This document shows, in pieces, positions 25,747 through 37,479 of a stretch of 64,000 bases of DNA; position 1 is the stretch's first letter; each line of letters begins with the position of its first letter. The notes below the pieces were generated by a model. It saw only the letters and a list, made by a program, of their open reading frames with translations, was not told the DNA's origin and did no database searches. Origin of the DNA: Alentia gelatinosa (lineage: Eukaryota > Annelida > Polychaeta > Phyllodocida > Polynoidae); contig OX465584.1 in NCBI GenBank assembly GCA_950022655.1, positions 58,810,335 to 58,874,334 of the forward strand, in the 5' to 3' direction. The translations under genes were made by a program, and so were the position numbers.

Positions 25747-28326
25747 TTGGATTTAACACCCGGAACAGCTGGAAGTAGAATGTTCGTGTGTAGACGGATT
25801 TCTTCAGTGGTCTCTGTCAGGCAGGATGTAAGCATCGCCCCTCAGCAGATGGTAAATGTGCTAATAGCTGGGGAAGGTGACTTGCCGTTGGCAGATGCTA
25901 TGTTTGAGCCTGATCCGATGTTATTTCCAGACAAAGGATTACAGGCTTGGGACACCCTTATGGGTGGAGCTCGGATCGGATCTATACCCGTGAGTAATCA
26001 TACTATGGGGAGGATAGTGTTGAAGAAAGGTGACGTTGTTGGCCGAGTAATATTGGCTAACTCCGTAGATACAGTGGAGGTCCGTCCTCTAGGTATTTCA
26101 TCTATCGACAACGACCCGAGAGAAGAGAGGATTGGGTGCGTGAACACAAACTCGGAAAAAGATCCCTGGTCTGCAGTTCTGCACGAGACCCTAGAAACTC
26201 TGATCACTGCTGCAGACGCCCTAACAAGCGCGGAGCAACGGGAATTAAGAGTTATGCTAGGAAGGTGGAATAAGATCTTTGCGCGGCCAGGAGACCCATT
26301 GGGTAGAACTGATCGTGCAGAGCACCACATAGATACAGAGGGAAACATTCCATTTAGACTACCCTACCGGAGACTACCGCCCATAAAGCGGGAAGCTTTG
26401 GAAGAGGAGTTACGGAAAATGCTTTCTCAAGATGTGATCATACCCAGCGAAAGCCCTTGGGCCAGCCCTGTGGTGATGGTTACTAAGAAGGATGGTACTT
26501 GCCGGTTCTGTATTGACTACAGAAAACTGAACGGTATCACCCGAAAGAACGCCTATACAATACCACGGATGGATGAGAGTCTCGACTCTCTCGGGGGGAA
26601 CCAATGGTTTTGTACCTTGGATCTCCAATCCGGATATTGGCAGGTAAAGATGGCTAGTGAGGATCAGCCGAAAACTGCCTTCACTACCCACGAAGGGCTG
26701 TATGAATTTACAGTAATGCCCTTTGGCCTCTGCAATGCCCCGGCTACGTTTGAATCCATGATGGATCAGATGCTGAGAGGCTTGCAGTGGAAGAAATGTT
26801 TGGTTTATTTAGACGACATAATTGTTTTCGGGAAAACCGTGGAACAATGTCTGAATAACCTAGCGGAGGTCTTTGAGCATATAGAGTCTTACGGCTTGAA
26901 ACTCAAACCTCAGAAATGTAAACTGTTCAAACGATCAGTGGAGTACTTGGGTAGGATAGTTGCGGGTGATGGTATCCGCGCTGACCCATCCAAGTTGGAA
27001 GTAGTGGCCAAATGGCCTCGACCCCGGAATATAAAAGAAGTAAGATCTTTCCTCGGATTCTGTTCATATTATCGTGACTTTATCCCAGGTTTTTCCGAAA
27101 CTGCCCATGCTTTGCAACAGTATGTAGTCCAAGACAAAGCCGGAAAGTCGAAGGATATTCTATGGAATTCCGCGGCCGAGGAAGCTTTTTCGGGACTAAA
27201 GAGAAAGTTTGAAGAGACTCCGGTCCTCCATTATCCATTGCCTCAGGCTCGATTCATCCTTGATACCGACGCGAGCAATGACAGTATTGGAGCGGCACTG
27301 TCTCAGATACAGAACGGAGTAGAAGTTCCCATTGCTTTTGCAAGTAATAGCTTGAATAAGGCACAGCGGAACTACTGCACTACAAAGAGAGAACTTCTCG
27401 CTGTAGTAGTATACGTAAGGAAATATCGACACTTCCTCGGAGGTGGAGATTTCACGTTACGTACAGATCATTCCTCGTTGAAATGGCTCTTTAACTTTAA
27501 AGATGCCGAAGGGATGATCGGAAGATGGCTGGCAGCTTTATCCGAATTCGGACTTAAGAACTGTCAGATAGAACACAGACCCAGTAAATCACACATTAAC
27601 GCGGATAGTCTCTCCCGGAGACCATTGCGTAAGTGTGGGCGACCCGACTGTGTAGACTGTGGGGAACATGATGCTATCTTGGCTGCGTTGCACCAGATGG
27701 GTAATCCTGATCCCGCGTTTTATCAGTGGACACTGGAACAGACCCGAGAAGCTCAACAGAGTGATCCGGATATGTCCCGGTTGATTAAACTGGTAAAGTA
27801 TGGCCTCCATAGACCACGAGGAAAGGAACTTTCAATAGAGAACCGGGAGTTCCAAATACTCTGTAGTCAATGGACGGAGTTGACTGTGAGGGATAACGTG
27901 TTATATAGGATGAGAACCACAGTGTGTCCAGTAAGGAGACATTTACAGTTGGTTGTACCCATAGCACTGCGTCCTGGACTTTTGACTCTGTGTCATGAGC
28001 ATAGAAGTTCGGCACATTTCGGAAAAAAGAGGACTGCCGCTAAAATAAAGCGACATTACTACTGGCCCGGAATGAACGCCGACATAGAGCGATGGATTCT
28101 AGAATGCGCAGTCTGTTGTAGGGTTAAGCCCGGCGAAGGCATAGGGAAGATGCCCTTACAACAAGAGCTATTTGGAGTCCGGTTTGCCCGCATTGCTCTC
28201 GATATCATTTCTGGTATCGATGAGTCCGATGATGGCAATACCTGCATGATGGTGGTGATGGATTACTACACAAAATATGTGCAGATCTATCCCATGAAAG
28301 ATCACAAAGCTGCTACCTGCGCGTAA
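25747..28326 (+). pseudogene. pol: Gypsy pol: reverse transcriptase, RNase H, integrase N-terminal part
   Basis: An 859-codon open stretch. RT motifs: LEEELRKML, ASPVVMVTKKDGTCRFCIDY, CTLDLQSGYWQ, TVMPFGLCNAPATF and the catalytic YLDDIIVF (about residue 357). RNase H: FILDTDASNDSIGAAL, then TTKRELLAVV and LRTDHSSLKWLF. Integrase: HHCC zinc domain (HEHRSSAHFGKKRT ... CAVCCRVK) and the first core Asp (FARIALDIISGID). It ends at an in-frame TAA (28324-28326) inside the integrase core; the next segment continues in the same frame. It would convert element RNA to DNA. Confidence 0.92.
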
Positions 28327-28332
28327 GCACTT

Positions 28333-28758
28333 GTGAAGAATTGGGTGCTATGTTTCGGAGCTCCGAGTATTTTACACTCCGACCAGGGAAGAGAATTTGA
28401 GTCTCAAATCTGGCAGGAAATGTGTAGAATATTAGAGATCAAGAAAACACGCACCAACCCGTATCGTCCTCAATCAGATGGGATGGTAGAGCAGTTCAAT
28501 CGAACGTTGATACAGTGCTTGCGCACTATGGTCAATGAGAGCCGCAGTAACTGGGATGAGTTACCATTTATAGCGCACGCTTACAATGGTACTATTCATT
28601 CTAGTACGGGGTGTTCACCTAATCTACTTGTCTTCGGAGAAGAGATTGTGATGCCCGCAGACATTGTCTATTGGGTGCCGGGAGTCTCCGCTGAGATACC
28701 CTGCCCTATAGGGTTCGTGGAAAAACTTCGGGAATGCTTTGTGGAGGCTTATTACTGA
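28333..28758 (+). pseudogene. pol: Gypsy pol: integrase core, second half
   Basis: Same frame as the preceding segment, past the TAA. Contains HSDQGREFES (second catalytic Asp) and DGMVEQFNRTL (catalytic Glu), then HAYNGTIHSSTGCSPN and LLVFGEE typical of gypsy integrases. It ends at an in-frame TGA (28756-28758) after EAYY. Together the stops make the integrase non-functional here. Confidence 0.9.
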
Positions 28759-29376
28759 GCAAGGCGAGGCCTAGAGAAAGCCGCGGAGTGGCAGAGGTCG
28801 GGACATGATGTTCGATTAAAGCCGAGAAAGTTCCAGGTTGGAGACCGAGTAATACGATATCACTCACCGTTAGTGAATGTAAAACTCGCCCCAAACTGGG
28901 ATGGTCCGTTTGTTATAGTTGAAGTGCTGTCAGAGATGACAGTAGTCATCAAAGATGAATGGACACGGAAGCGCTATAAGTCGCATGTTGCTCGATTGAG
29001 AACATGGCACTGTACGCGCAATAGAGCTGGCTCTGATAACACGGAGTCCCCGCCCCAGCCGGTACCGCTTTCAGCGAAGCCCGCTCGCAGGGCAGGGAAG
29101 TCCCGGGTCAAAGCAGGTAAGAGTTGCAAGGGCCCTCCGCCAACACGGCGGAAGCCGGGTCGTCCGGGTAAGGTAAAGATACCCCCGTCTGACTCGAGAG
29201 AGAAAGACTGGGAGGATTTGAAGCCCGAAGCGGAGGACTACAAAGGCCCTACTGATCGTTCTATGTATACGAAACATGGAAGATCAGTAAAAATGAAAAT
29301 ATAATTGGAAAACAATTCAACCACCCACCGCAGCGCCCGAATATGCGGCAAAGCTGCGGTCAGCTACAAAGAGTAG
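28759..29376 (+). pseudogene. pol: Gypsy pol: integrase C-terminal domain and AT-hook-like tail
   Basis: Continues in the same frame after the TGA. Visible: KPRKFQVGDRVIRYH, then NWDGPFVIVEVL (GPY/F module), KSHVARLRTW, a basic tail with RRKPGRPGKV (AT-hook-like) and a TAA at 29302-29304. Beyond it the frame resumes and ends in AAVSYKE before TAG 29374-29376, the same C-terminal residues as the first element (AVVSYKE before TAG 601). The conserved end indicates that the TAA is a later nonsense mutation. Confidence 0.85.
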
Positions 29377-29863
29377 TGGTGCGTAATTGTTGTCGAAAAT
29401 AACACAACGAGAAGTAAACGCTGACCAAACCTGCGAGTCCTAGGGTTGGTTGATTGAACGCGATGACGGTTGAAACCTGATAAAAGACGGACTTATGGCA
29501 GCAGTCCCAACATTGCTCGAAGGGATTCCCCGTAGAGGGCCCTCCAGAGGCTGCATTATTCGCCATAACGTTCTAATTTGATGGTTTTTAATCTCTCAAT
29601 CATCAACTTATACCTTCTTGAGATGCGTAATGGTGGTCAGATGGAATTGGAAACCCCCACGGGCATAGATTCGGCTTGGCGCAGTGAAGCGTGGCCGGTG
29701 TCTGTACCCGCTGGGAGAGTGTGAAAGAACGAATCAAATGACACGTAACGGCGTCTTTGATCAGTTCGCGGTCGAGGGGGCGTGGAGTCGCTCGGATGAT
29801 GAACGTCTCAACACCTCTCATTGGTCGAGGACATGACCTCTTTTAATTGGGGTCAACAGCCTG
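29377..29863 (+). other. Spacer between pol and third ORF (second element)
   Basis: No gene. Partially conserved with 604-1089 of the first element (acaacgagaag, the gaggctgca block, gaacgaatca block). Confidence 0.5.
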
Positions 29864-29924
29864 TATATAAGGCATTGTTCTCGGAGAACAGATCACTCTG
29901 GCCAAGTGGCGTCCCAGTGACGCC
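29864..29924 (+). promoter_or_regulatory. Internal core promoter and leader hairpin of third ORF (second element)
   Basis: TATATAAG at 29864 and TCACTCTG with its A at 29895: 31-nt spacing, identical to the first element. The hairpin at 29908-29924 (GGCGTC, loop CCAGT, GACGCC) sits at +13 from the initiator A, against +14 in the first element, with a different stem sequence. Confidence 0.7.
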
Positions 29925-29960
29925 CCTGGAGTGTATTGCTGCGTTCAGCCTGGCTGAGCA

Positions 29961-32612
29961 ATGCAAAGAGGAGGCCACCCTTCCCGCGGAGGAAGAGGTG
30001 GTCCCGCAGGACTCGGCTCCGGCCGAGGGCCTTGCGAGCTCGGGAGACAGTGGTCTGTCGGCCTGGGCAGTGACGACTCCCTAGGGGGTAGTCACAGTGG
30101 TGACTCGGGTGCTCTGGATTCCGGTCCAGACGACACCCGGTCAGCGGACAAAGCGGCCCGCGATGAGCGCTCTAGCTCGAGTTCCTCCCGCAAGGGAGGA
30201 AAGGGTAAGGGAGTTGGAAAGTCCAGTGCTGGCAAGCTTGTTGCTAAAGGCAAGGGATCTTCGGATCCTAAACCTGGTGGCAGCAAGGAGACGAAGGGGG
30301 CCGGGTCTTCGGGCTCGGAGAAACCCGCGTCTACGTCAGCTGGACAGCCGCACAAGATTCAGATGAACAATCTGAATCCGCTGTGGTGGACAATTGTGGT
30401 CGGGCCAGAGACTGGGGCGAGATCATGGATCTTGACGATGCAAAGCGTCTTGCCCACGGTTCCGACGCCGACAGTGAGACCGGTGATTTTGTTCCCGGTG
30501 CTAAGCGCGCTCAGAAGCGTAAGGTGGCCCGCAAGCTACCGAGCTGTCTGGTTGGGCGCAAAGCGAAGTGTCTAGAAGACCTCCGGGTCAAAGACCGCCA
30601 TTGGCTACCGGAACCGGTAGGGGAAGATGGCGTGTCTGATGACGAAGAGTGGCTTCAGGAAGAGGGCTCTGCAAACACGTGGTATATCACCCGTGTGGAA
30701 GGAGTCAAGAGTGCCTCCAACCAGAAGTACAACATCCTCCAGAAGGAAAAGTTGAACTTTGCGTTGCGACAGTTTACTGTCGGCGGGCACTGTGTCTTTT
30801 TGTGTTGCCAGGGCGGGGATATGAAAACATCACCTGCCTACGCCACAAAAAGGTTGTACGCGCGGCATCTCATAGAGATGCATTTAGCTGAGTTCCCCTG
30901 GTACCGTTGTAACGCAGGACGGTGCTCAGCTGATTCCGGTTCGTCGCGCCGCTCGTGGATGATTCGTCACATGTTGGACGAACACGGGATCGGTGCTGTT
31001 CGGGGTAGGGAAAGGACAATGCGGCTTTTTAATAAGTTCGTAGGGTTAGTTTCTGAAGCCCGGGCTAAGGGTGTCGAACCTAAGCGCAAGGCTATTGACG
31101 GGAAATATACCGTGTCTTGGAAACAGAATCGTAGCTTCGGTACGACTCTGCGGATAAGCTCACCGGATATGGAACGGATGAAGCATTGCGTGACACCGCT
31201 CGTGGTGGCAGCGCAAAACGGGACCGGAGTGTAGACTCCACGAACCGCAAGCCTGCTGCAAAGAAGACTAAGAGCTCGTCTAAGTCCAGTAGTGATTCAG
31301 ACGACGACTCGAAGTCGAGCCGGTCAGTGCGAAGCCAGACACCGGGCTCTGTAACTTTGGGGGATGTTCTCAATTCCTCAAAGACGGGCACAGCGAAGGA
31401 AAAGCCTGGCCGGAAAGGGTCGAGTGCGCCTAAAGAGGAGAAATCCTCTATGGGTTCTGTGGAGACAGCGGTCTCGTCTGACGCTTCAGCGTCGACTAGC
31501 ACTGCTGGTGCTCGCCCGAAGAAAGCAAAAGTCCCCAAACCTAGCGAGGAAAGTGGCGCAGAAGGTGGTGGAGAAGAGGAGTACCCTTCTCTACCCCCAC
31601 CACTGCGCCCTGCCCCTAAGGTAGTGAGCCAGCCTAGACCTCCGCCCGCGGAAGAGACTAGGCCTGGTAAACACGGGGAACAGGTTGATGTGTACTCCGG
31701 CGAACAACATCTGACACTGGCTACTATAGCTAAGACAGATTGGCGCCCGTATCATATGCAAACCTACTTGGACCGCGTTGATAAACAGTCGATTATCAAT
31801 GCTAACAAGTTTAGGGTAGCACAGATGTGGGTCGCGGAGTACGAGTGCGTCATCGCTCATCAGCGCATGTCTAGCCTCTTGCAAGTGCCATTGGAAAACA
31901 TGGCTGCAAAGCTAGCGGGGGTTGAGGCGCGATTGGCGCGTACAGAGCTTGCCCTGCAGGAGTACGACTACAAGTGTCACTCTGTAATGGGGGTGAGCAT
32001 GTTCGACGTTGAACCGTCTAACATCGAGGTGTGGAAGCATCCTGGTTGTTACATCAGCGTCAAAGGGGGCGATATCTCGACTTTGTGTCGGCTCCAACCC
32101 TGACAATGCAGCAAGCAGGCGCATTGTTAGATTGGGGTCCCGAGAGGGATTACGCCCGAGATGGACAGTCGTCCCAGGCTTCGGCCATGGAGACTGCTCC
32201 ATGCAACCGGTCTCAGAGCACAGGTGGAAGTTCCTCGGAATCTCCACAGGTTTCTCTGAGGCAGCCGCCGCCAGTGACCCGTGTCGGAACGAGACCAGCT
32301 AGCGTGCCTCCCCGGCAGCAGCAAGTCCCGTTTGGCCGGGAGTTGGAAGAATTAGGACCTATGTTCCCCCCGTTGCCGTTCACCTCAACGGTGACGTGGG
32401 ATTCTCCCGACATCGCTGACGACATCAGCACGGCTGACCTGAATGCGGTGATGTCTAGGTTCCGGGTCACAGACCCACTTAGTCCACCACCAAATGTTGG
32501 TCAGCAGGCTGCCACGACGAGGCCCGCCACCCCGTCATCTACAGTTGCCCCTCAAGCTGAAGCCCCCGCCGATGAACAACCCGGTTGTTCCGGCGAGAGG
32601 CCAGCTGGCTGA
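29961..32612 (+). pseudogene. Third ORF of second gypsy element, frame-broken
   Basis: About 2.65 kb, nearly the length of the first copy, spread over four frame segments: 29961 to about 30360, about 30365-31234, about 31186 to about 32040 and about 32031-32612. The second segment is the conserved core: GDFVPGAKRA, CLEDLRVKDRHW, SDDEEWL, WYITRVEGV, HCVFLCC, YARHLIEMHLAE, SSRRSWMIRH, with the same Cys/His modules as the first copy. The third segment has a Ser/Lys-rich linker, a Pro-rich stretch and a helical region (YLDRVDKQSIINANKFRV, then MAAKLAGVEARLARTE), a possible coiled coil absent from the truncated first copy. The last is Pro/Gln-rich. At least three frame changes make it inactive. 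Function unknown. Confidence 0.72.
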
Positions 32613-34009
32613 AGGGCCTGTAGCTAGGCAGCATCAGTCCATCCTACGCTGAATCTAGAGAACCCCCGGAGGTTCCCCGGTATCACTGTGGGATGGAGAG
32701 AGGCAGGACAACTCCTGCCACAGAGGATGGATCGACATATTCAACCCTAGTTGTCTGTGCCTGTCCGTCCGCCGGCTCCTCAGATATTAACTCAAGCAGT
32801 TCTTACCTGGGGATCACCCACGCCTGAATTCAGTTTCAGGTGGAGAGGGTGACTGGTTTGGTCCCCCATATAAGTGGTGCTTCGATCAGCGGCCCCCGTG
32901 GTCGCTGGGAGGGGTAGTACAGGTGGATCAAAATAGAAAAGCGATCTCGGGTTGGGCCGTGGAGAATCACCCCCGTGGTGAATTTTCGCTGCACAACTTG
33001 AGTTTCAGAAGGCTGAAGGGTCTCTCGATGGTAGCCCCGTTGTAGGGCCCCATTGCGAAACACTCCGGCCTGTGGTGCTTTTCGCGGGTTAGACTCCGGT
33101 TTAACACCGCGGAAAGCGAAGGTGAGAAATGGGGCTGAGACCCGGCTTCGGCAAGTGGTTTCAGTTCCCTGTGGGGTAATTCACGCTGGACTCGCTTGGT
33201 CTTTTGCCAGTGAGGGAAGTGTGAATCACCGTGTGGATAGGGGTTGGGGCCTTCAGTGGTTCCTGCAACTCCTATCCAAGAGATGGATATAGCGCGCCAC
33301 GCTATAAGGACGCTGATACCAACTTTTTACGGAGATGGGAACTCCTACATGGAGAAGAAAACGTGCTTGGCTATCTTTTTCTTTCTCCTTATACACATGT
33401 TACTCTCTTCACAACGGTGACCTGCGGGATGGGCCATGTGAAGTCAAAAAGGTGGGGGGGGTTCGCGGAATTGCTCCCCCTAACTACGCTGGAGCTGTGC
33501 TGGGAAGACAGTCGGAAGCCTGGCGCCCGGAAGCAGGGGGCTGGATCGAGTAGGTCCCCACGCTGACGGGTCTGCCAGGCTCGACACTAATACTACGTTA
33601 TCCCTGGCTTACAACTCCGGAACAGTGGGAGGCGGAGTGCTCATTAGTGAGGGCTGACCCCTTGTAGGTCCGAGCCGGTGAGTCCTCTCCGCCCGATACA
33701 CAAGGAAGCCAGGGAAAAGCCAACAACATCGGCGAGACGGGTGATATTGTTACGTTTATATTTATTACCAGGGTGGTAGCGAGGCTACTCCGTTTTTATA
33801 TACCGTATTACCCTTATGTCTTCCTTTTTCAGCATTGAAAATGTGTAAATTTTACTTTCCCATCTCAACCTTATTATACATCGGTATCAGTAAAAAGATT
33901 CTTTGTGAATGTTGAATGGTTAGACACGTATTCAGAACTGCCCGACTTAGTTATTAAACTTTTTCGGGATGTCCTCTTTGCAACGCAATGGTTGCCGGTC
34001 CCCCCTTCG
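32613..34009 (+). other. 3' untranslated region of second gypsy element
   Basis: About 1.4 kb without a convincing gene; short frames here lack family resemblance. Contains an imperfect inverted repeat with outer arms ccctggctt (33602-33610) and aagccaggg (33707-33715) and inner arms rich in gggaggcgga/cctctccgccc, which could fold into a structured RNA. Role unknown. Confidence 0.45.
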
Positions 34010-34028
34010 TAAAAGCTGGGAGGGGTAA
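34010..34028 (+). promoter_or_regulatory. Polypurine tract
   Basis: Purine-rich aaaagctgggaggggtaa directly before the 3' LTR, the expected plus-strand primer position. Confidence 0.7.
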
Positions 34029-34580
34029 TGTAGGGGTCAGGGCAGTCGAGCAGCGTTGTTTCACTTTAGAACTAGGTGGCGCGAGTGCCGATCCTTGCTG
34101 TGCGGTATGGCCGGCGGACCTGCAGTATGCAAATGCTGCGGGTTCACCCGCATTACGTAACTCGGCCGCTATATAAGGTCGAGTCCACAGCAGGTTGACA
34201 GGACTTCTCATGGTGCCTCTTTACGGAGTGAACGTCTGAAACCTCACGAGTTGGTTAGGTTGTGTTGAAACACCTTTTAACATTGAAGAGACCAGTATCT
34301 CTTCCCGCGCTAGTTGGTGCCCAGTAGCACCAACGGATTTTGTATTACTTCCAGTAATAAACGAACGGTAAACTGAAACTGTCCGGAGTCTGGTTTTCTA
34401 TTCGCGGTTAAGCGATAGTTGGTAGATCTCGGATCTCCCTCCCTTCTCCAGTGGGTAAAGCCGAACCCACCTGTATTGGCACGGTAAGTACAGGGTAGCG
34501 ACTAGTCTCGGAACCTCTGGTCGGCTGACGATCGCGGAGAGTGGTAACACACTTTCAGCGACTAGAGGGTAACCGCTACA
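34029..34580 (+). repeat. 3' LTR
   Basis: 552 bp, same ends as the 5' LTR (TGTAG ... CTACA). Roughly a dozen differences from it were counted by eye (about 98% identity), including CpG to TpG-type changes. Confidence 0.95.
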
Positions 34581-34618
34581 CATCTTTAGTCGTCTAGTGT
34601 AAACACTGCCTAACTGGA
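34581..34618. repeat. Satellite remnant after the 3' LTR
   Basis: catctttagtcgtctagtgt, then aaac, continues the 76-bp satellite interrupted at 22038. Confidence 0.75.
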
Positions 34619-34639
34619 ATAAGTACATGCCTTAACCCT

Positions 34640-34999
34640 ATCGCGCCGGGTACCCGCGGCAGGGCTACAGTCGTGGTGCCGGGTACTAGTGCCAGTGAAT
34701 GCCGCTAGAGGCAGGGTACATAGGCCTATTGTGAAAATTTTGTTTTTGGATCACGTGACATGACACGTGATACTTATCATTATTTTTCATTTCACTTAGA
34801 AAAATCAAATATGATGTTATATCTACATTCTCCGAGAGTTTCATATTCATTAAGCCATTATTTTCAATTTTATTCTAAAAAACGTGTATTTTGCAAATGA
34901 TGCCTCAAGGCATCACCCGGCCAGCACGGGATAATGCCTTGAGGCATCACCCGGCCAGCCCTGGTTGATGCCTCAAGGCATCACCCGGCCTGAATGGGT
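34640..34999. repeat. Dispersed repeat carrying three palindromic 34-bp units
   Basis: Three 18-nt palindromes of the type TGATGCCTCAAGGCATCA at 34898, 34932 and 34966 (period 34), joined by cccggccagc. The flanking AT-rich sequence with cacgtgacatgacacgtgat matches, in inverse orientation, 63380-63735. Confidence 0.75.
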
Positions 35000-35374
35000 T
35001 AATGGAAACTCCCCTATAATAATTCACCTTCAGTATTGCCTATTGCTACGGTATCCCCAAGAATGCCTGTTAGCAAGCACCAAGCTGCGATGAAAGGGTT
35101 AGATTAGACTTCTGAAGCTGAGATAAAAGCCCATAGAATTTAATGGAGATTTCTGACGTTGTTCCTTTGATAAGACATTCGCGTGCTGCTTAATCACTGT
35201 GCATGCCTGGTGACACACTCTCAGGTTTAGACGTTCTGGGAACAAATCAACTCCCCAGTGGAGACCTACCCTCTCCAGGGAACACCATGGAGGATCGATT
35301 CAGGCTCCTTCACGCCCGTCGTCCCTATTGTTCCCGATGTGTAGTTAACCCTTTCCCGGTGTTTACTATAGAGG
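35000..35374. other. No gene seen
   Basis: Unique-looking sequence; the open frame at 35203-35421 runs into the palindrome and has no recognisable domain. Confidence 0.5.
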
Positions 35375-35514
35375 AAACCCATGAAAGTTTAGGGTCTGAG
35401 CTCGTATCCCATCCAGTTTGAATCACGTAGTAATTCACAAGGCGAAGCCGCGTGAATCGCTATGTGATTCAAATGAGATGGGATCGAGCTCTGACCCTAA
35501 ACTTGAATGGGTTT
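35375..35514. repeat. 140-bp near-perfect palindrome
   Basis: Left arm from aaacccatgaaagtttaggg, right arm ending gaccctaaacttgaatgggt, with tt following. A one-arm relative lies at about 62843-62940. An adjoining inverted pair (ttatctcaccc at about 35520, gggtgagataa at about 35652) follows. Confidence 0.8.
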
Positions 35515-35667
35515 CTGAATTTATCTCACCCTTAATATTGACTAATGGGCTAACATTTGTGACATTATCCCCCATTGGATATATTTCCTAAATATCTAAT
35601 GGGTGTTAGATACGAGTTTCCAATGTTAAGTCTATGGAGAAAGAATATGTCGGGTGAGATAAACTAG

Positions 35668-35930
35668 ACGACTAAATTCTTGGCGACTGTAGATTGGCTA
35701 GCCAATAGTTTTCAGGTGGTCGCAATGTCCATCTCAAGAGTCGTCAACTCCAGAATGTACTCAAGTGTTTAACTGACGACTAATTTTTCACAGAATTGCC
35801 TACCATGTAGACGACTTACCCGGGGTTTGCATTGGATGACTAAATATGTGACGACTGTAGATCATCAAGCTGATAGTCGTTAGGTGGTGGAATGTCCACC
35901 GAAGAAGTCGTTGACCTCTGAATTTTTTTG
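35668..35930. repeat. Satellite variant, inverse orientation
   Basis: Carries the reverse complement of the 21.5-kb satellite (tagacgacta, gactgtagat, gccaatag, caggtggt), in longer units with extra sequence ending gtcaactccagaa. Interrupted at about 35923 by a non-LTR fragment and continuing at about 36787. Confidence 0.8.
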
Positions 35931-36786
35931 ATTTTTTTTTTTTTTTTTTAAAAATATGTTTATTGACGGAAAGGTTCACATTACAGAAAACGCGATTTTC
36001 AATTTTTCTCGTCACAGAGAGTTACAGTTATACAGGCAATAGTTACAACAACGCACTTGACAGTCAGACGTAGGACATTGCAAAAATACCATTACAGACA
36101 ACAATGATAATACAGGGTAAGAAGAGGGTCTTATACTAGACACACTTCTTCCGACAGACATACTCCACCTTTCCATAGCGGCCAGCCATCACTCTCACTA
36201 CCCTTGTCCACAACACTATCGCAGTTATCCTCCTAGTCCACACAGCAACATATTTAGACAGTACATATCATTTTATCTTAGAATACCAGCCATAATTTCA
36301 TTTAGATCCACCGATTTTAAGAGTGCTTTGAATACCATGTTATTACTGGCTACATGAAGGTCTGGCTTCAGGCGATCCCAGAATTGGGCTCCAAGATATA
36401 GAGGCGATTTTCTGAAAAAATCCGTTCGTGGGCGCTTCACCTTGAGTTTAATTTTTGTCACGCTTCTAGTTCTAGCTCCTCCCTCCGCCGGTAACGTGTT
36501 TACTGTATTTTCGGGGTCAAGTGACCACCAAAAAACATGCGACAAGAGGTGCCTGGTACGCCTAATTACCAGCTTATCTAGACCGGCCCGAGCACATAGC
36601 GCATCCCCACTGACATGATCCTCGAGTTATACATGATAACAGATCCTCAGAGCTGTATTCATCAGGGATTGTAACTTCATCCTTTGTGAGTTGGTCAGGG
36701 TCACTACCAGAAAGTCACAGTATTCAATCTTGCTTAGCAACATTGTTTTAACTATCGCCACTGCCGTTTTAGTATTTATAAATACC
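35931..36786 (-). mobile_element. 5'-truncated non-LTR retrotransposon fragment in satellite
   Basis: T-rich run at about 35935-35949 is the A tail of a minus-strand insertion. Satellite flanks are interrupted at the same point (ctgaa before, ccgaatgtac after), giving a possible gaat target duplication. Only the 3' end, with the C-terminal RT region, is present. Confidence 0.75.
36273..36780 (-). pseudogene. Non-LTR ORF2 C-terminal fragment
   Basis: The minus-strand frame has the pattern of the region after the RT in CR1/Jockey-type proteins: VKRPRTDFFRKSPLYLGAQF, then WDRLKPDL. Upstream the same strand reads LVVTLTNSQRMKLQSLMNTA. At least one internal stop. Truncated at the 5' end. Confidence 0.65.
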
Positions 36787-37312
36787 GAATGTACCCAAGT
36801 GTTTACACTGACGACTAAGTTTTCACAGAATTGCCATCCATGTAGACGACTTACCCTGTGTTTACATTGGACAACTAAATATGTGGCGACTGTAGATCTT
36901 CAAGCCAATAGTCTTCAGGTGGTGGCAATGACCATCGCAAGAGTCATCAATTCCAGAATATACTCAAGTGTTTAACTAACGACTAATTTTTCACAGAATT
37001 GCCTACCATGTAGACGACTTACCCGTGGTTTGCATTGGATGACTAATATAAATATGTGGCGACTGTAGATCATCAAGCCGATAGTCGTCAGGTGGTGGAA
37101 TGTCCACTGCAAATGTTGTCAACCTCAGAATGTTCTTGAGCGTTTACATTGATGACTATAATTTTCACAGAATTGCCGCCTATCTATACGACTAATTCAA
37201 GCCCTCTTGAAATAGTCGCGGGTGTCAGAGTGTAAACAGTAGTCGTCAGGTGGTGCAGAATTATATCATCTGAAATAACCAGACGATCTGCAGTCGCCAC
37301 ACGTTTGGCGTT
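36787..37312. repeat. Satellite variant array, inverse orientation
   Basis: Three degenerate units with gtagacgacttaccc, gactgtagatc, caggtggtg and gtttaca blocks, related to 35668-35930 and 21507-22038. Confidence 0.8.
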
Positions 37313-37479
37313 TACATTAGACGATTTCTATCATTTTATTGCTGAAAGCTGCAGGAGGTGCACAATGCCAGAATCCCCGGCCATAATCGTCTACTGTGAA
37401 CACCGGGTTAGCTCCCGATACCTTAGAATAGACCCTACGATGAATGCATCGGGGTGCATCCGTGGGTGTATCGGCTGCA

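Larger units (their letters stand above)
22039..34580 (+). mobile_element. Complete Ty3/gypsy LTR retrotransposon with a third ORF
   Basis: Bounded by two 552-bp LTRs (22039-22590, 34029-34580) that I count as differing at about a dozen positions, mostly transitions, so the copy is not brand new. Order: LTR, primer-binding site, gag, pol (protease, RT, RNase H, integrase), spacer with internal promoter, third ORF, polypurine tract, LTR. RT before integrase defines the Ty3/gypsy order. Flanks are catt (5') and catc (3'), an imperfect 4-bp target duplication; the surrounding DNA is the 76-bp satellite on both sides. Pol and the third ORF are broken by stops and frame changes, so the copy is not autonomous. 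A foldback element is inserted between gag and pol. Confidence 0.93.

Noticed and set aside
33053..33566. ORFs in the 3' UTR of the second gypsy element
   Set aside because: Short, overlapping in different frames, no domain, no counterpart in the first element.
36787..37312. CRISPR-like array
   Set aside because: Repeat units are degenerate, spacers are not distinct, and the context is eukaryotic satellite DNA.
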